Shown here: in pieces, positions 26,901 through 35,602 of the stretch
Layout of the letters: each line of letters opens with the position of its first letter
Numbering within the stretch: the first letter of the stretch is position 1
Assembly: GCF_036346105.1 (NCBI RefSeq)
Contig: NZ_CP107811.1
Span: 5,165,501 to 5,229,500, forward strand
DNA from: Streptomyces sp. NBC_00539
Lineage (GTDB): Bacteria; Actinomycetota; Actinomycetes; Streptomycetales; Streptomycetaceae
Direction: 5' to 3'
DNA: 64,000 nucleotides
The notes under the pieces: generated by a model
What the model was told of the DNA's origin: nothing
What the model saw: the letters and a program-made list of their open reading frames with translations, nothing else
Database searches by the model: none
Position numbers and translations under genes: made by a program

Positions 26901-27605
26901 ATGACCCAGGACGCCACGCCCCAGCCCTACGGCACCCCAGAAGTCCCGCGCGTCGCGGTCCGCGGCGAAGCCCGACTCGAAGTCGACCCCGAAATCGCCC
27001 GCATCGCCATCACCGTCGGCGCCCGCGGCACCGACCGCCGCACCGCACTCGAAGACCTCACCCGCCGCAACAACGCCGTACTCGACCTCATCAAGAGCTA
27101 CGGCGACCCCGTCGAAAAACTCGAAACCGGCTCCTTCTCCATCACCCCCGAACTCACCCGCCACGGCCGCGCCGACCGCATCCGCGCCTACCACGGCCGC
27201 GTCAACATCACCGCCGAACTGAGCGACTTCACCACCCTCGGCGAACTCACCACCCGCCTCGCCGACCTCGACCTCACCCGCATCGACGGCCCCTGGTGGG
27301 CCCTGCGCCCCACCTCACCCGCCCACGGCCAAGCCCGCCGCCAAGCCGTCCTCGAAGCCGTCCAGCGCGCCCGCGAATACGCCGAAGCCCTCGGCGCACG
27401 ACTCGCCGCCCTCGTCGAACTCGCCGACCTCGGCGCCGAAGACGCCACCCCCTACGGCCACCCCGCCGGAGCCGGCATGCGCACCATGGCCTACGGCGCC
27501 CCCGCCGAAGACGCCGGCGCACCCCCACTCGACCTCGAACCCCAACGCCAGACCGTCTACGCCCAGGTGAACGCCCGCTTCACCATGACCCCGCCCCAGC
27601 TCTGA
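26901..27605 (+). CDS. SIMPL-domain (DUF541) protein
   Basis: A 234-aa single-domain SIMPL protein: VAVRGEARLEVDPEIARIAITVGARG opening, a central ETGSFSITPEL strand and the helical segment GQARRQAVLEAVQRAREYAEALGARL. No signal peptide is seen. Function of the family is poorly defined. It is divergent from the nucleotidase and followed by a clean terminator, so it is monocistronic. Confidence 0.85.
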   Translation: MTQDATPQPYGTPEVPRVAVRGEARLEVDPEIARIAITVGARGTDRRTALEDLTRRNNAVLDLIKSYGDPVEKLETGSFSITPELTRHGRADRIRAYHGRVNITAELSDFTTLGELTTRLADLDLTRIDGPWWALRPTSPAHGQARRQAVLEAVQRAREYAEALGARLAALVELADLGAEDATPYGHPAGAGMRTMAYGAPAEDAGAPPLDLEPQRQTVYAQVNARFTMTPPQL

Positions 27606-27626
27606 AACCCACTCCGCGGGTGCTCC

Positions 27627-27650
27627 GGGGGTGCTCATCAGAGCACCCCC
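27627..27650 (+). terminator. Terminator of the SIMPL gene
   Basis: GGGGGTGCTC (27627-27636) pairs perfectly with GAGCACCCCC (27641-27650) around loop ATCA, 22 nt after the stop. Confidence 0.8.
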
Positions 27651-27668
27651 ACGCACATTCAACAAATG

Positions 27669-27697
27669 TCAACAACCTTTTGCCCAACGGTTGTTGA
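27669..27697. promoter_or_regulatory. Inverted repeat upstream of pyk, possible operator
   Basis: TCAACAACC (27669-27677) and GGTTGTTGA (27689-27697) are perfect 9-bp arms with an 11-bp spacer, about 54 nt before the pyk ATG. It is AT-rich relative to its surroundings. The binding protein is unknown. Confidence 0.5.
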
Positions 27698-27750
27698 GTG
27701 GACACCCGGAACCAATTTCCTACTCCCTGGTAGGGGCATACGCTCGCCTC

Positions 27751-29178
27751 ATGCGCCGAGCAAAAATCGTTTGCACCCTGGGACCCGCCACCGACTCATA
27801 CGACCAGATCAAAGCCCTGGTCGAAGCCGGAATGGACATCGCCCGCCTCAACCTCAGCCACGGCACCTACGCCGAACACGAGGAGCGCTACCAGCGCGTA
27901 CGCAAGGCCTCCGACGAGACCGGCCGCAGCGTCGGCATCCTCGCCGACCTTCAAGGCCCGAAGATCCGACTCGGCCGCTTCCACGAAGGACCCGTACTCC
28001 TTGAACGCGGTGACGAATTCACCATCACCGTCGAAGACCACCAAGGCGACCGCCACACCTGCGGCACCACCTACAAAGGCCTCGCCGCAGACGTCACCCC
28101 CGGCGAACGCATCCTCGTCGACGACGGCCGCGTCACCCTCCAGGTCACCGACGTCGAAGGACCCCGCGTCCACACCACGGTCATCGAAGGCGGCATGGTC
28201 TCCGACCACAAGGGACTCAACCTCCCCGGCGTCGCCGTCTCCGTCCCCGCCCTCTCCGGCAAGGACATCGACGACCTCCGCTGGGCCCTGCGCGCAGGCG
28301 CCGACATCATCGCCCTCTCCTTCGTCCGCAGCGGCCGCGACATCGAAGACGTCCACCGCATCATGGACGAAGAAGGCCGCCGGCTCCCCGTCATCGCCAA
28401 GATCGAAAAGCCGCAGGCGGTGGAGAACATCGACGACATCGTCGCCGCCTTCGACGGGATCATGGTCGCCCGCGGCGACCTCGGCGTCGAAATGCCACTC
28501 GAACAAGTCCCGATCGTGCAAAAGCGCGCCGTCAAACTCGCCAAGCGCAACGCCAAACCGGTCATCGTCGCCACCCAAATGCTCGACTCGATGATCGAAA
28601 ACTCCCGGCCCACCCGCGCCGAAGCCTCCGACGTCGCCAACGCCATCATCGACGGAACCGACGCCGTCATGCTCTCCGGCGAAACCAGCGTCGGCAAACA
28701 CCCCGTCGAAACCGTACGCACCATGGCCCGCATCGTCGAAGCCGCCGAAGAAGACATCCTCGCCAAAGGCCTCCCCCCGCTCACCGAACGCAACAAACCC
28801 CGCACCCAAGGCGGCGCCGTCGCCCGCGCCGCCGCCGAAATGGGCGACTTCCTCGGCGCCAAATTCCTCGTCGCCTTCACCCAGAGCGGCGACACCGTCC
28901 GCCGCCTCTCCCGCTACCGCTCACCCATCCCCCTCCTCGCCTTCACCCCCGACCCCGCCACCCGCTCCCAGCTCAACCTCACCTGGGGCGTCGAAACCTT
29001 CCTCGGACCCCACGTCGACTCCACCGACGCCATGGTCGACCAGGTCGAAGAAGAACTCCTGCGGATCGGACGCTGCGTACCCGGCGACATCGTCGTCATC
29101 ACCGCCGGCTCACCCCCCGGCGTCACCGGCTCCACCAACCTCGTCCGCGTCCACCACATCGGCGACGCCGTCCGCTGA
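27751..29178 (+). CDS. pyk: Pyruvate kinase
   Basis: A 475-aa pyruvate kinase, last step of glycolysis (PEP + ADP to pyruvate + ATP). N-terminal RRAKIVCTLGPATDS and RLNLSHG, the ILADLQGPKIRLG segment, the catalytic-metal region IAKIEKPQAVENIDDI...ARGDLGVEMP, and TQMLDSMI...PTRAEASDVANAI.DGTDAVMLSGET are intact. The C-terminal allosteric domain is present. No ribosome site is obvious at ATG 27751, but the protein start matches family consensus exactly. A terminator follows at 29189. Confidence 0.97.
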   Translation: MRRAKIVCTLGPATDSYDQIKALVEAGMDIARLNLSHGTYAEHEERYQRVRKASDETGRSVGILADLQGPKIRLGRFHEGPVLLERGDEFTITVEDHQGDRHTCGTTYKGLAADVTPGERILVDDGRVTLQVTDVEGPRVHTTVIEGGMVSDHKGLNLPGVAVSVPALSGKDIDDLRWALRAGADIIALSFVRSGRDIEDVHRIMDEEGRRLPVIAKIEKPQAVENIDDIVAAFDGIMVARGDLGVEMPLEQVPIVQKRAVKLAKRNAKPVIVATQMLDSMIENSRPTRAEASDVANAIIDGTDAVMLSGETSVGKHPVETVRTMARIVEAAEEDILAKGLPPLTERNKPRTQGGAVARAAAEMGDFLGAKFLVAFTQSGDTVRRLSRYRSPIPLLAFTPDPATRSQLNLTWGVETFLGPHVDSTDAMVDQVEEELLRIGRCVPGDIVVITAGSPPGVTGSTNLVRVHHIGDAVR

Positions 29179-29188
29179 CCCCACCCAC

Positions 29189-29215
29189 CGCGTCGGGCCC
29201 GCCCCGCCCGACGCG
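29189..29215 (+). terminator. Terminator after pyk
   Basis: CGCGTCGGGC (29189-29198) pairs with GCCCGACGCG (29206-29215) around a 7-nt loop, 11 nt after the pyk stop. Confidence 0.75.
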
Positions 29216-29243
29216 GCCGCCCACCCGCGGCCCCGGTACGCCA

Positions 29244-30008
29244 CTAGTGCTTCGGCCCGATGTGGGTGTCCATGAGCGCCACGGACGCCTTGCGCGCGAT
29301 GGACACGTTGAACGGGTCGCTGCCCCGGGCGAGGACCGTCCACTCGACGCCGACCTTGGTCAGGGTGTCCGTGCAGAGCCGACGGATGTCATCGGACTTG
29401 TTGGTGAAGAAGTACCGGGGGTACTCGTAGCGCTTGCCGTTCCGCACGGTCCAGTTGGTGACCCGGCACCCGTCGGAGTGGATCAGCCCCCGCAGGAACT
29501 CCCAGGGGTGGGCGTCGACGATCCCCTGCTGCCACGCTTCGAGCGCGATCCGCCGCTCGTGCTTCTTCCCGGGCCCGTGCTGGGGGAACAGGCACGGCCA
29601 GTGCTGCGAGTACGACTTGACCTCTACGCAGCCCTGTCGGCGGACGAGGCCCACTCCAGGCTGGGGCATGACGCGGTGCATGGCCTGCTTGGCGGCCTCG
29701 ATCAGCCCCGGCCTTGCGGCATCGCAGTACACGGACAGGTGGTGCTGCTTGTACTTGGAGACGATGTGCCCGTCTCCGAGGTACAGGCCCAGCAGGTAGG
29801 AGTACGCCCGCTGGTCGAGTGCCCGCCCGGTGCACCTCGGGCAGTCGGTCGGCTGGACGAAGGTCTCCCCGCGACGTCTGCGATCCTGGTGCCGCCACCA
29901 CCCCACGGTGCCCCGGGGCACGCCGAGCTGCTCGGCAACCACTCGGTTGGTCACGCCTCGGCGCAACAAGAGGACGGCTTCTTCTCGTATCGAAGGATTG
30001 TGCTCCAC
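29244..30008 (-). CDS. Free-standing LAGLIDADG endonuclease-like protein
   Basis: A 254-aa protein with two LAGLIDADG-type helices: YSYLLGLYLGDGH near residue 69 and FLRGLIHSDGC near residue 168, each ending in the acidic residue expected at the active site. The N-terminal 45 residues are a helix-turn-helix (NRVVAEQLGVPRGTVGWWRHQ), and a lone CPRC pair follows. There is no host intron or intein around it. It lies just downstream of the tRNA gene on the same strand. It may be a homing endonuclease or a domesticated DNA-binding regulator; databases often label such proteins as transcriptional regulators. Confidence 0.8.
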   Translation of the reverse strand: MEHNPSIREEAVLLLRRGVTNRVVAEQLGVPRGTVGWWRHQDRRRRGETFVQPTDCPRCTGRALDQRAYSYLLGLYLGDGHIVSKYKQHHLSVYCDAARPGLIEAAKQAMHRVMPQPGVGLVRRQGCVEVKSYSQHWPCLFPQHGPGKKHERRIALEAWQQGIVDAHPWEFLRGLIHSDGCRVTNWTVRNGKRYEYPRYFFTNKSDDIRRLCTDTLTKVGVEWTVLARGSDPFNVSIARKASVALMDTHIGPKH

Positions 30009-30118
30009 AAGGGGAGACTCGTCGCTATTCGGCTGGGTGGCCGCAATTCGAAGTTTCGTTCACCGTGACGAGTGAAGATCGCCAAACATGCACTGCGACC
30101 TTGGAATCGAAGGAGAAG

Positions 30119-30191
30119 TACCCCGGGTCGGATTCGAACCGACGCTGAATGGGTTTTGAATCCATTGCCTCTACCGCTGGGCTACCGGGGC
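30119..30191 (-). tRNA. tRNA, anticodon CAA (nominal Leu), 73 nt
   Basis: A full cloverleaf reads on the minus strand: acceptor GCCCCGG/CCGGGGT (first pair G-U), D arm with GG, anticodon stem ATGGA/CCCAT, loop TTCAAAA giving anticodon CAA, 5-nt variable loop TCAGC, T arm GTCGG-TTCGAAT-CCGAC, discriminator A. CCA is not encoded. CAA predicts leucine (codon UUG), yet tRNA-Leu normally has a long variable arm and this one does not, and the last anticodon-stem pair is A-C. The gene call is firm; its amino-acid identity is not. Confidence 0.88.
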
Positions 30192-30291
30192 CCCTTCGAA
30201 ATGAAGGATACATAAGACCCTCCGTGTCACAAACATACAGGAGCTAGGTAGGCTCGGGGGAGCTGAATCGCCTTGCACCGAGGAGCACCCC

Positions 30292-30945
30292 GTGACCGCC
30301 GAGCACGAGTCGACGCCCACGCCCGACGCCGACCAGTCGCACGTTCCGCCGCTGACGACCCGCGTCGTCATCGCCGAGGACGAGGCGCTCATCCGTCTCG
30401 ACCTGAAAGAGATGCTCGAAGAGGAGGGGTACTCCGTCGTCGGCGAGGCCGGGGACGGCCAGGCCGCCGTCGAGCTGGCCCGGGAGCACCGGCCCGACCT
30501 GGTGATCCTCGATGTGAAGATGCCGGTCCTCGACGGGATCTCCGCGGCCGAGAAGATCGCGGAGGAGTCCATCGCGCCGGTCCTGATGCTGACCGCGTTC
30601 TCGCAGCGCGACCTGGTGGAGCGGGCTCGTGACGCGGGGGCGATGGCGTACCTGGTGAAGCCGTTCAGCAAGAGCGACGTCGTTCCGGCCATCGAGATGG
30701 CCGTCTCCCGTTTCGCCGAGCTCAAGGCGTTGGAGAAGGAGGTCGCCGACCTCTCGCTGCGGCTGGAGACCCGCAAGCTGGTGGACCGGGCGAAGAGCAT
30801 CCTGCAGACGCAGTACGGGCTGAGCGAGCCGGCGGCGTTCCGGTGGATCCAGAAGACGTCCATGGACCGTCGTATGTCCATGCAGCAGGTCGCCGAGGCG
30901 GTCATCGAGGACGCCGAGGAGAAGAAGCAGAACGCCGCCCAGTAG
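30292..30945 (+). CDS. pdtaR: ANTAR-domain response regulator PdtaR
   Basis: A 217-aa regulator. The receiver domain (about residues 24-140) has the acidic pair in VVIAEDEALIRLDL, phospho-acceptor Asp in LVILDVKMP near residue 74, Thr in MLTAFSQ and Lys in YLVKPFS. A coiled linker then leads to an ANTAR RNA-binding domain (KSILQTQYGLSEPAAFRWIQKTSMDRRMSMQQVAEAV). ANTAR proteins bind paired hairpins in nascent RNA to prevent termination. GTG 30292 has GAGGAG upstream. Its sensor kinase PdtaS is not in this window. Confidence 0.94.
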   Translation: MTAEHESTPTPDADQSHVPPLTTRVVIAEDEALIRLDLKEMLEEEGYSVVGEAGDGQAAVELAREHRPDLVILDVKMPVLDGISAAEKIAEESIAPVLMLTAFSQRDLVERARDAGAMAYLVKPFSKSDVVPAIEMAVSRFAELKALEKEVADLSLRLETRKLVDRAKSILQTQYGLSEPAAFRWIQKTSMDRRMSMQQVAEAVIEDAEEKKQNAAQ

Positions 30946-30960
30946 GGGCGTGGAACGCGC

Positions 30961-30997
30961 GTGAGGCCCGCCACCGGGAACCGGTGGCGGGCCTCAC
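30961..30997. terminator. Bidirectional terminator between pdtaR and livF
   Basis: A perfect 17-bp stem, 30961-30977 with 30981-30997, and loop GAA, between convergent genes. Confidence 0.88.
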
Positions 30998-31017
30998 GTA
31001 CGTGGTGCGGTGAAGGG

Positions 31018-31730
31018 TCAGTCCTCGCCGAGGTAGGCCTTGCGGACGTCCTCGTTGACGAGGAGTTCGCGGCCGGGGCCGGAGAGGACGACCTTGCCGA
31101 TCTCCATGACGTGGCCCTGGTCGGCGAGCGAGAGCGCCGCCTGGGCGTTCTGTTCGACGAGCAGGATCGTCGTGCCCTGGGACTTGAGTTCGGCGATCGT
31201 CGCCATGATCTTCTGCATCATGAGCGGCGAGAGGCCCATGGACGGCTCGTCGAGCATGAGCAGCTTCGGCCGGGACATGAGGGCGCGGCCCATGGCGAGC
31301 ATCTGCTGTTCGCCGCCCGAGAGGGTTCCTGCGGCCTGCTTGCGGCGTTCCCCGAGGATGGGGAAGAGGTCGTAGGCGCGCTGGACGTCCTTTTGGATGC
31401 CGTCCTTGTCGCTGCGCAGGAAGGCGCCGAGGAGGAGGTTGTCCTCGATGGTCATGCGCGGGAAGATGTGCCGTCCCTCGGGGGAGTGGGCGAGTCCGAG
31501 CGCGACGATGTCGTGTGCGGGGACTTTTTTGAGTGACTTGCCCTGGAACTTGATCTGGCCGCCGCGCGGTTTGATCAGGCCGGAGAGGGTGCGCAGGGTC
31601 GTGGTCTTGCCGGCGCCGTTGGTGCCGATGAGGGTGACGATCTCGCCCTCGTCGACGCTGAAGGAGATGCCTTTGACGGCTTCGATCTTGCCGTAGGCGA
31701 CGCGGAGGTCCTCGACCTCGAGGAGTGCGG

Positions 31731-31734
<4 letters not shown>
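31018..31734 (-). CDS. livF: Branched-chain amino-acid ABC transporter ATPase LivF
   Basis: A 238-aa ABC ATPase. Walker A GTNGAGKTTT near residue 38, the LivF hallmark LAHSPEGRHIFPRMTIEDNLLLGA, signature LSGGEQQMLA, Walker B LLMLDEPSMGLSP and H-loop region follow in order. It powers uptake of Leu/Ile/Val or related substrates with LivG. The GTG start overlaps the livG stop (GTGA). Last gene of the livKHMGF operon. Confidence 0.93.
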
Positions 31735-32744
<1,010 letters not shown>

Positions 32745-32747
32745 GGG

Positions 32748-34571
32748 TCAGACCCCTGTCTTGCCGAGGACTGTGGGCGCTTCGAGGTCCGCGTGGAGTT
32801 CGAGCTGGTTGCGCCGGTTGGGGATGAGGCCTTCGGGGCGCAGGCGCATGAGGATGACGAGCGCGATGCCGAAGACGAGGAGCTGGTATTCGCCCAGGAA
32901 CTGGAGCTTGTTGGGGATCATGAAGAGGAGGGCGCCGCCGACGAGGGGGCCGGAGATGGTGCCCATGCCGCCGAGGACGACTGCGGCGAGGAGGAATGCC
33001 GAGTTCGGGGGGACGGCGTTGGCGAAGACGTACTGGTCCGGGGTGACGGTGTAGTTCACGTGGGCCTGTACGGCGCCGGCGAGGCCGGCGAGGGTGGCGC
33101 CGAGGGCGAAGGCGACGAGTTTGACGCGGAAGCCGTTGATGCCCATGGCTTCGGCGGCGGTTTCGTCTTCGCGGATGGCGACCCATGCGCGGCCGATGCG
33201 GGATTCCGCGCTGCGGCGGAAGACCATGATCACGATGAGGGTGACCAGGAGCATCAGCAGGAAGTAGTTGGCGAAGCGGCCGACGGTGAATCCGGCGATG
33301 GTGTGGTTGGCGCCGAAGTCGAATCCGAAGAGGTCGACGTTGGGGACGCCGGCGATGCCGTTGGGGCCGTTGGTGAGGTCGGGGCCGGAGACGCCGTCGA
33401 GGTTGTTCATGGAGATCCGGAAGATCTCTCCGAAGCCGAGCGTCACGATGGCGAGGTAGTCGCCGCGCAGGCGCAGGGTCGGGGCGCCGATGAGGACGCC
33501 GAAGACCATGGAGGCGGCGGCGCCGAGGAGGATGGCGGCCCAGAAGGGGAGGTGTACTCCGAAGGGGGAGTTGGGGGAGCCGGAGACCAGGGCGGCGGTG
33601 TAGGCGCCGACGCCGAGGAAGGCGACGTAACCGAGGTCGAGGAGGCCGGTGAGGCCGACGACGATGTTCAGGCCGAGGGCGACGGTGGCGAAGATGAGGA
33701 TGTTGACGCCGAGGGTCGCGTACTGGTCGTCGGTCTGGGTGAGCGGGAAGGCCGCTGCGGCGGCGAAGGCGCCGACGAGTGCGACGTTGCGGTGCTTGGT
33801 GGTGAGTGCGGTGAAGCGGGCGAGCAGGCCGGCCTTGTTGAGGGCGGCGAAGCCGAAGCCGGCGGTGATGAGGAAGCCGAGGAAGAGTTCCTGGTACGGC
33901 GTGGTGATGCCGTAGGTGAAGACTCCGAGGGTGACGGCCAGGACGGCTGCGATCAGCAGGATCTCGGCCCAGGCCGGGAGGGTCCGGGCGGGGCGCGGGG
34001 TGTCGGTGGCGAGGGCGGCCTTGATGGTCGTCCAGGTGTTGCCGAGGTGGTGCTTGCGCTGTTCCCAGGGGGTGTCGTCGGGGTCCGGGGCGTCCAGGGC
34101 GGGGCGCTCGAAGGGGAGTGCGAGCGCGCCGGTCAGGGCGAGGAGGGTGACGAGGGCGACGAGGTAGCCGCCGGGTTCGAGGTTGACGACGCCGCCGAGG
34201 GTGACGGTGATGCTGATGACCGTGTACCAGGCGGTGGCGAAGGCGGCGAGTGCGGCGAGTTTGAGTGCCGCGTCGGCGCCTGCGGGGGCGAGCCAGCGCA
34301 GGCCCTTGACTCCGTAGGAGGCGAGTCCGAAGAGGGTGGTGAGGGCGCCGCCGATGAGGACGAGCCACTGGAGGCCGCCGGGGTAGCCGTAGACGGTGAG
34401 GTCTCCGGGGAAGGCGGCTGTCCAGGTCCAGGACAGGAAGCAGGAGAGGACGGTGAGGACGCCGCCTGCGGTGGCGAGGAGGCGGGCCGTCTTCTCGGGG
34501 ATCGCGATGAAGCCGGTGTCGGCTGCGGTGGTCTTCGCGGTGTCCGCGGTGATGGTCGTCATGGTTCTCAC
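32748..34571 (-). CDS. livM: Branched-chain amino-acid ABC transporter permease LivM
   Basis: A 607-aa membrane permease. The C-terminal 330 residues are a standard LivM core (LGLNIVVGLTGLLDLGYVAFLGVGAY, then RLRGDYLAIVTLGFGEIFRI, and RSAESRIGRAWVAIREDETAAEAMGIN, the EAA-like loop). About 250 N-terminal residues add several extra membrane segments, a common actinobacterial extension. GTG 34571 overlaps the livH stop (GTGA); an ATG at 34562 is an alternative start. Confidence 0.92.
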   Translation of the reverse strand: MRTMTTITADTAKTTAADTGFIAIPEKTARLLATAGGVLTVLSCFLSWTWTAAFPGDLTVYGYPGGLQWLVLIGGALTTLFGLASYGVKGLRWLAPAGADAALKLAALAAFATAWYTVISITVTLGGVVNLEPGGYLVALVTLLALTGALALPFERPALDAPDPDDTPWEQRKHHLGNTWTTIKAALATDTPRPARTLPAWAEILLIAAVLAVTLGVFTYGITTPYQELFLGFLITAGFGFAALNKAGLLARFTALTTKHRNVALVGAFAAAAAFPLTQTDDQYATLGVNILIFATVALGLNIVVGLTGLLDLGYVAFLGVGAYTAALVSGSPNSPFGVHLPFWAAILLGAAASMVFGVLIGAPTLRLRGDYLAIVTLGFGEIFRISMNNLDGVSGPDLTNGPNGIAGVPNVDLFGFDFGANHTIAGFTVGRFANYFLLMLLVTLIVIMVFRRSAESRIGRAWVAIREDETAAEAMGINGFRVKLVAFALGATLAGLAGAVQAHVNYTVTPDQYVFANAVPPNSAFLLAAVVLGGMGTISGPLVGGALLFMIPNKLQFLGEYQLLVFGIALVILMRLRPEGLIPNRRNQLELHADLEAPTVLGKTGV

Positions 34572-35497
34572 GCCCTGTCCGCCACGCGCTCGCCCAGCAG
34601 GCCCTGGGGCCGCAGGAGGAGCACGAGGATGAGGAGTACGAACGCCCAGGTGTTGCCCCAGGACTGGCCGCCGAGCTGGCTCATGCCGGGGACGTCGGCG
34701 ATGTAGGCGGTGGTGAGGGTCTCGGCGAGGCCGAGGACCAGGCCGCCGATCATGGCGCCGTAGATGTTCCCGATGCCGCCGAGGACGGCGGCGGTGAAGG
34801 CCTTGAGGCCGAGGATGAAGCCCATGCGGTAGTTGACTTCGCCGTACTTGAGGCCGTAGGCGACGGCTCCGACGGCGGCGAAGGCGGCGCCGAGGGCGAA
34901 CGCGACCGTGATGATGCGGTCGGTGTTGATGCCCATGAGCTTCGCGGTGTCCGGGTCCTGGGCGGTGGCCTGCATGCCGCGGCCGGTGCGGGTCTTCTTG
35001 ACGAAGAAGCCGAGGAAGGCCATGGAGATGGGGGCGGCGATGAGGAGGAAGACGTCACCGGTCTGGATGGTGACGCTGCCGAGGTGGAAGGCGCCCCCGG
35101 GGATCTGGGGGAAGACGACGGAGGACTTCGCGTCGGGGTACCAGGCCCATACCGCCTGCTGGAGGACGATGGAGAGGCCGATGGCGGTGATGAGCGGGGC
35201 GAGGCGGGGCGCTGTGCGCAGCGGCCGGTAGGCGAAGCGTTCGGCTCCCACGGCTATGAGGGTGGCGACGATGACCGCGCCTATGAGCATGAGCGGCAGC
35301 GCGATCCACATGGTGGTGCCGGTGGGGAGCATCAGCCAGACCGTGAGGGCTCCGAAGCCTCCGGTCATGAAGATCTCGCCATGCGCGAAGTTGATGAGCT
35401 GGACGATGCCATAGACCATCGTGTAGCCGATGGCGACGAGCCCGTACATGGATCCCAGTAGCAGGCCGTTGACCAGCTGTTGCGGCAGTTCGTGCAC
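34568..35497 (-). CDS. livH: Branched-chain amino-acid ABC transporter permease LivH
   Basis: A 309-aa permease with about eight hydrophobic segments. LPQQLVNGLLLGSMYGLVAIGYTMVYGIVQLINFAHGE is the LivH opening, and ATAQDPDTAKLMGINTDRIITVAFALGAA is the ATPase-contact loop. It pairs with LivM in the inner channel. It starts 105 nt after the livK stop, a gap filled by a strong hairpin. Confidence 0.94.
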   Translation of the reverse strand: MHELPQQLVNGLLLGSMYGLVAIGYTMVYGIVQLINFAHGEIFMTGGFGALTVWLMLPTGTTMWIALPLMLIGAVIVATLIAVGAERFAYRPLRTAPRLAPLITAIGLSIVLQQAVWAWYPDAKSSVVFPQIPGGAFHLGSVTIQTGDVFLLIAAPISMAFLGFFVKKTRTGRGMQATAQDPDTAKLMGINTDRIITVAFALGAAFAAVGAVAYGLKYGEVNYRMGFILGLKAFTAAVLGGIGNIYGAMIGGLVLGLAETLTTAYIADVPGMSQLGGQSWGNTWAFVLLILVLLLRPQGLLGERVADRA

Positions 35498-35531
35498 CGC
35501 AGGTCCTCCGAGTCTTTCGACGGATGTGACA

Positions 35532-35562
35532 CCGCGCGGGGCGCTGTGCGCGCCCCGCGCGG
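35532..35562 (-). terminator. Hairpin between livK and livH
   Basis: CCGCGCGGGGCGC (35532-35544) pairs with GCGCCCCGCGCGG (35550-35562) around a 5-nt loop. Inside the operon, such a stem could stop most transcripts after livK or protect its 3' end, so that binding protein outnumbers the membrane subunits. Confidence 0.75.
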
Positions 35563-35602
35563 CTGATGAGGGGTGAGCTGCTAGCGAGCTAGCGGAGGAG
35601 GG

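Noticed and set aside
30119-30191. bldA, the developmental tRNA-Leu
   Set aside because: bldA has a UAA anticodon and a long variable arm; this gene has CAA and a short variable loop.
29178-30291. Integrated element or prophage at the tRNA
   Set aside because: Only one LAGLIDADG-type gene is present; there is no integrase, excisionase or duplicated tRNA end to mark attachment sites.
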